6,338 nucleotides of DNA from Bacillota bacterium (GTDB lineage: Bacteria; Bacillota_I; Bacilli_A; RFN20; CAG-288). This document shows, in pieces, positions 6,230 through 6,338 of the stretch. The stretch lies in contig DNJQ01000068.1 in assembly GCA_003497225.1 (NCBI GenBank), forward strand, positions 1-6,338, given 5' to 3'. Each line of letters starts with the position of its first letter. Within the stretch, counting starts at the first letter, position 1. The notes under the pieces are model-generated. The model made no database searches. It was not told where the DNA came from and saw only the letters and a program-made list of their open reading frames with translations. A program made the translations under genes and the position numbers.

Positions 6230-6338
6230 GTGCGCCATCTCCCATAGTTCCTACTTGAGACTCGAAAATATGGGACAAGTAACTAATAGAAATAGCCTAA
6301 CTTCGAGAGCCATGAATGGCTTGTCACCATGGAATGGA
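6230..6338 (+). mobile_element. Group II intron (probably group IIC), 5' end only
   Basis: The segment begins GTGCGCC, matching the group II 5' boundary GUGYG, 7 bases after the terminator stem; group IIC introns characteristically insert after such stem-loops. The following domain I resembles the Oceanobacillus iheyensis group IIC intron as I recall it: AGTAAC (6279-6284), TAGCCTAAC (6293-6301) and CATGGAA (6328-6334) appear in the same order and similar spacing. Local complementarity supports a folded RNA: CCCATA/TATGGG (6241-6246, 6269-6274), TACTTG/CAAGTA (6252-6257, 6276-6281), CTCGAA/TTCGAG (6261-6266, 6302-6307) and AGCCAT/ATGGCT (6308-6313, 6316-6321). The remaining intron, including any reverse transcriptase/maturase gene and catalytic domain V, lies past the window, so completeness and activity are unknown. 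No convincing coding sequence is seen in this stretch. Confidence 0.82.

Noticed and set aside
6231..6338. Open plus-strand reading frame after the terminator as part of a protein gene.
   Set aside because: It has no ribosome binding site or recognisable family, and the same bases fit the 5' domain of a group II intron.

Overview
The window is AT-rich DNA that looks like a Bacillota (Firmicutes) chromosome of the Bacilli/Erysipelotrichia/RF39 kind. The signs are strong AAGGAGG-type ribosome binding sites, sigma-A type promoters, an FMN riboswitch in front of an energy-coupling factor (ECF) riboflavin transporter subunit, and a PadR / HAAS (DUF1700) / DUF4097 gene set. All tryptophans in the complete genes are TGG and no stop is TGA, so the standard code (table 11) fits. 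The species cannot be named from the sequence.

Layout. (1) 1-435, plus: the 3' end of an AAA+ ATPase of the DUF4143 family, cut by the window edge. (2) 442-1335, minus: ribU, the substrate-binding (S) subunit of a riboflavin ECF transporter, converging on the first gene. Its leader holds an FMN riboswitch (1228-1335), switching helices that can hide the ribosome binding site, and a near-consensus promoter (1342-1370) placed just past the end of the next gene. (3) 1375-4026, minus: a large fused ABC transporter with an N-terminal MacB-type ATPase and a C-terminal FtsX-type permease that has a large extracytoplasmic domain. (4) 4027-4163: a short divergent control region with an exact-consensus promoter for the plus-strand operon, an extended -10 promoter for the ABC gene, and inverted repeats at both start sites. 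(5) 4164-6190, plus: a tight operon of a PadR repressor, a HAAS-domain protein with a long coiled coil and two membrane helices, and a secreted or membrane-anchored DUF4097 protein, closed by a rho-independent terminator (6196-6229). (6) 6230-6338, plus: the 5' end of a group II intron, most likely group IIC, starting with GTGCG a few bases after the terminator stem, which is the usual IIC target. Its body and any reverse transcriptase lie beyond the window.

How the parts work together. The ABC transporter and the padR operon look like one divergent envelope-stress or peptide-response module. PadR probably senses a ligand and controls both promoters. The HAAS and DUF4097 proteins would act at the membrane and the ABC transporter would move or release a hydrophobic or peptide substrate. 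The riboflavin uptake gene is an independent, FMN-controlled unit, although no terminator separates it from the ABC gene upstream.
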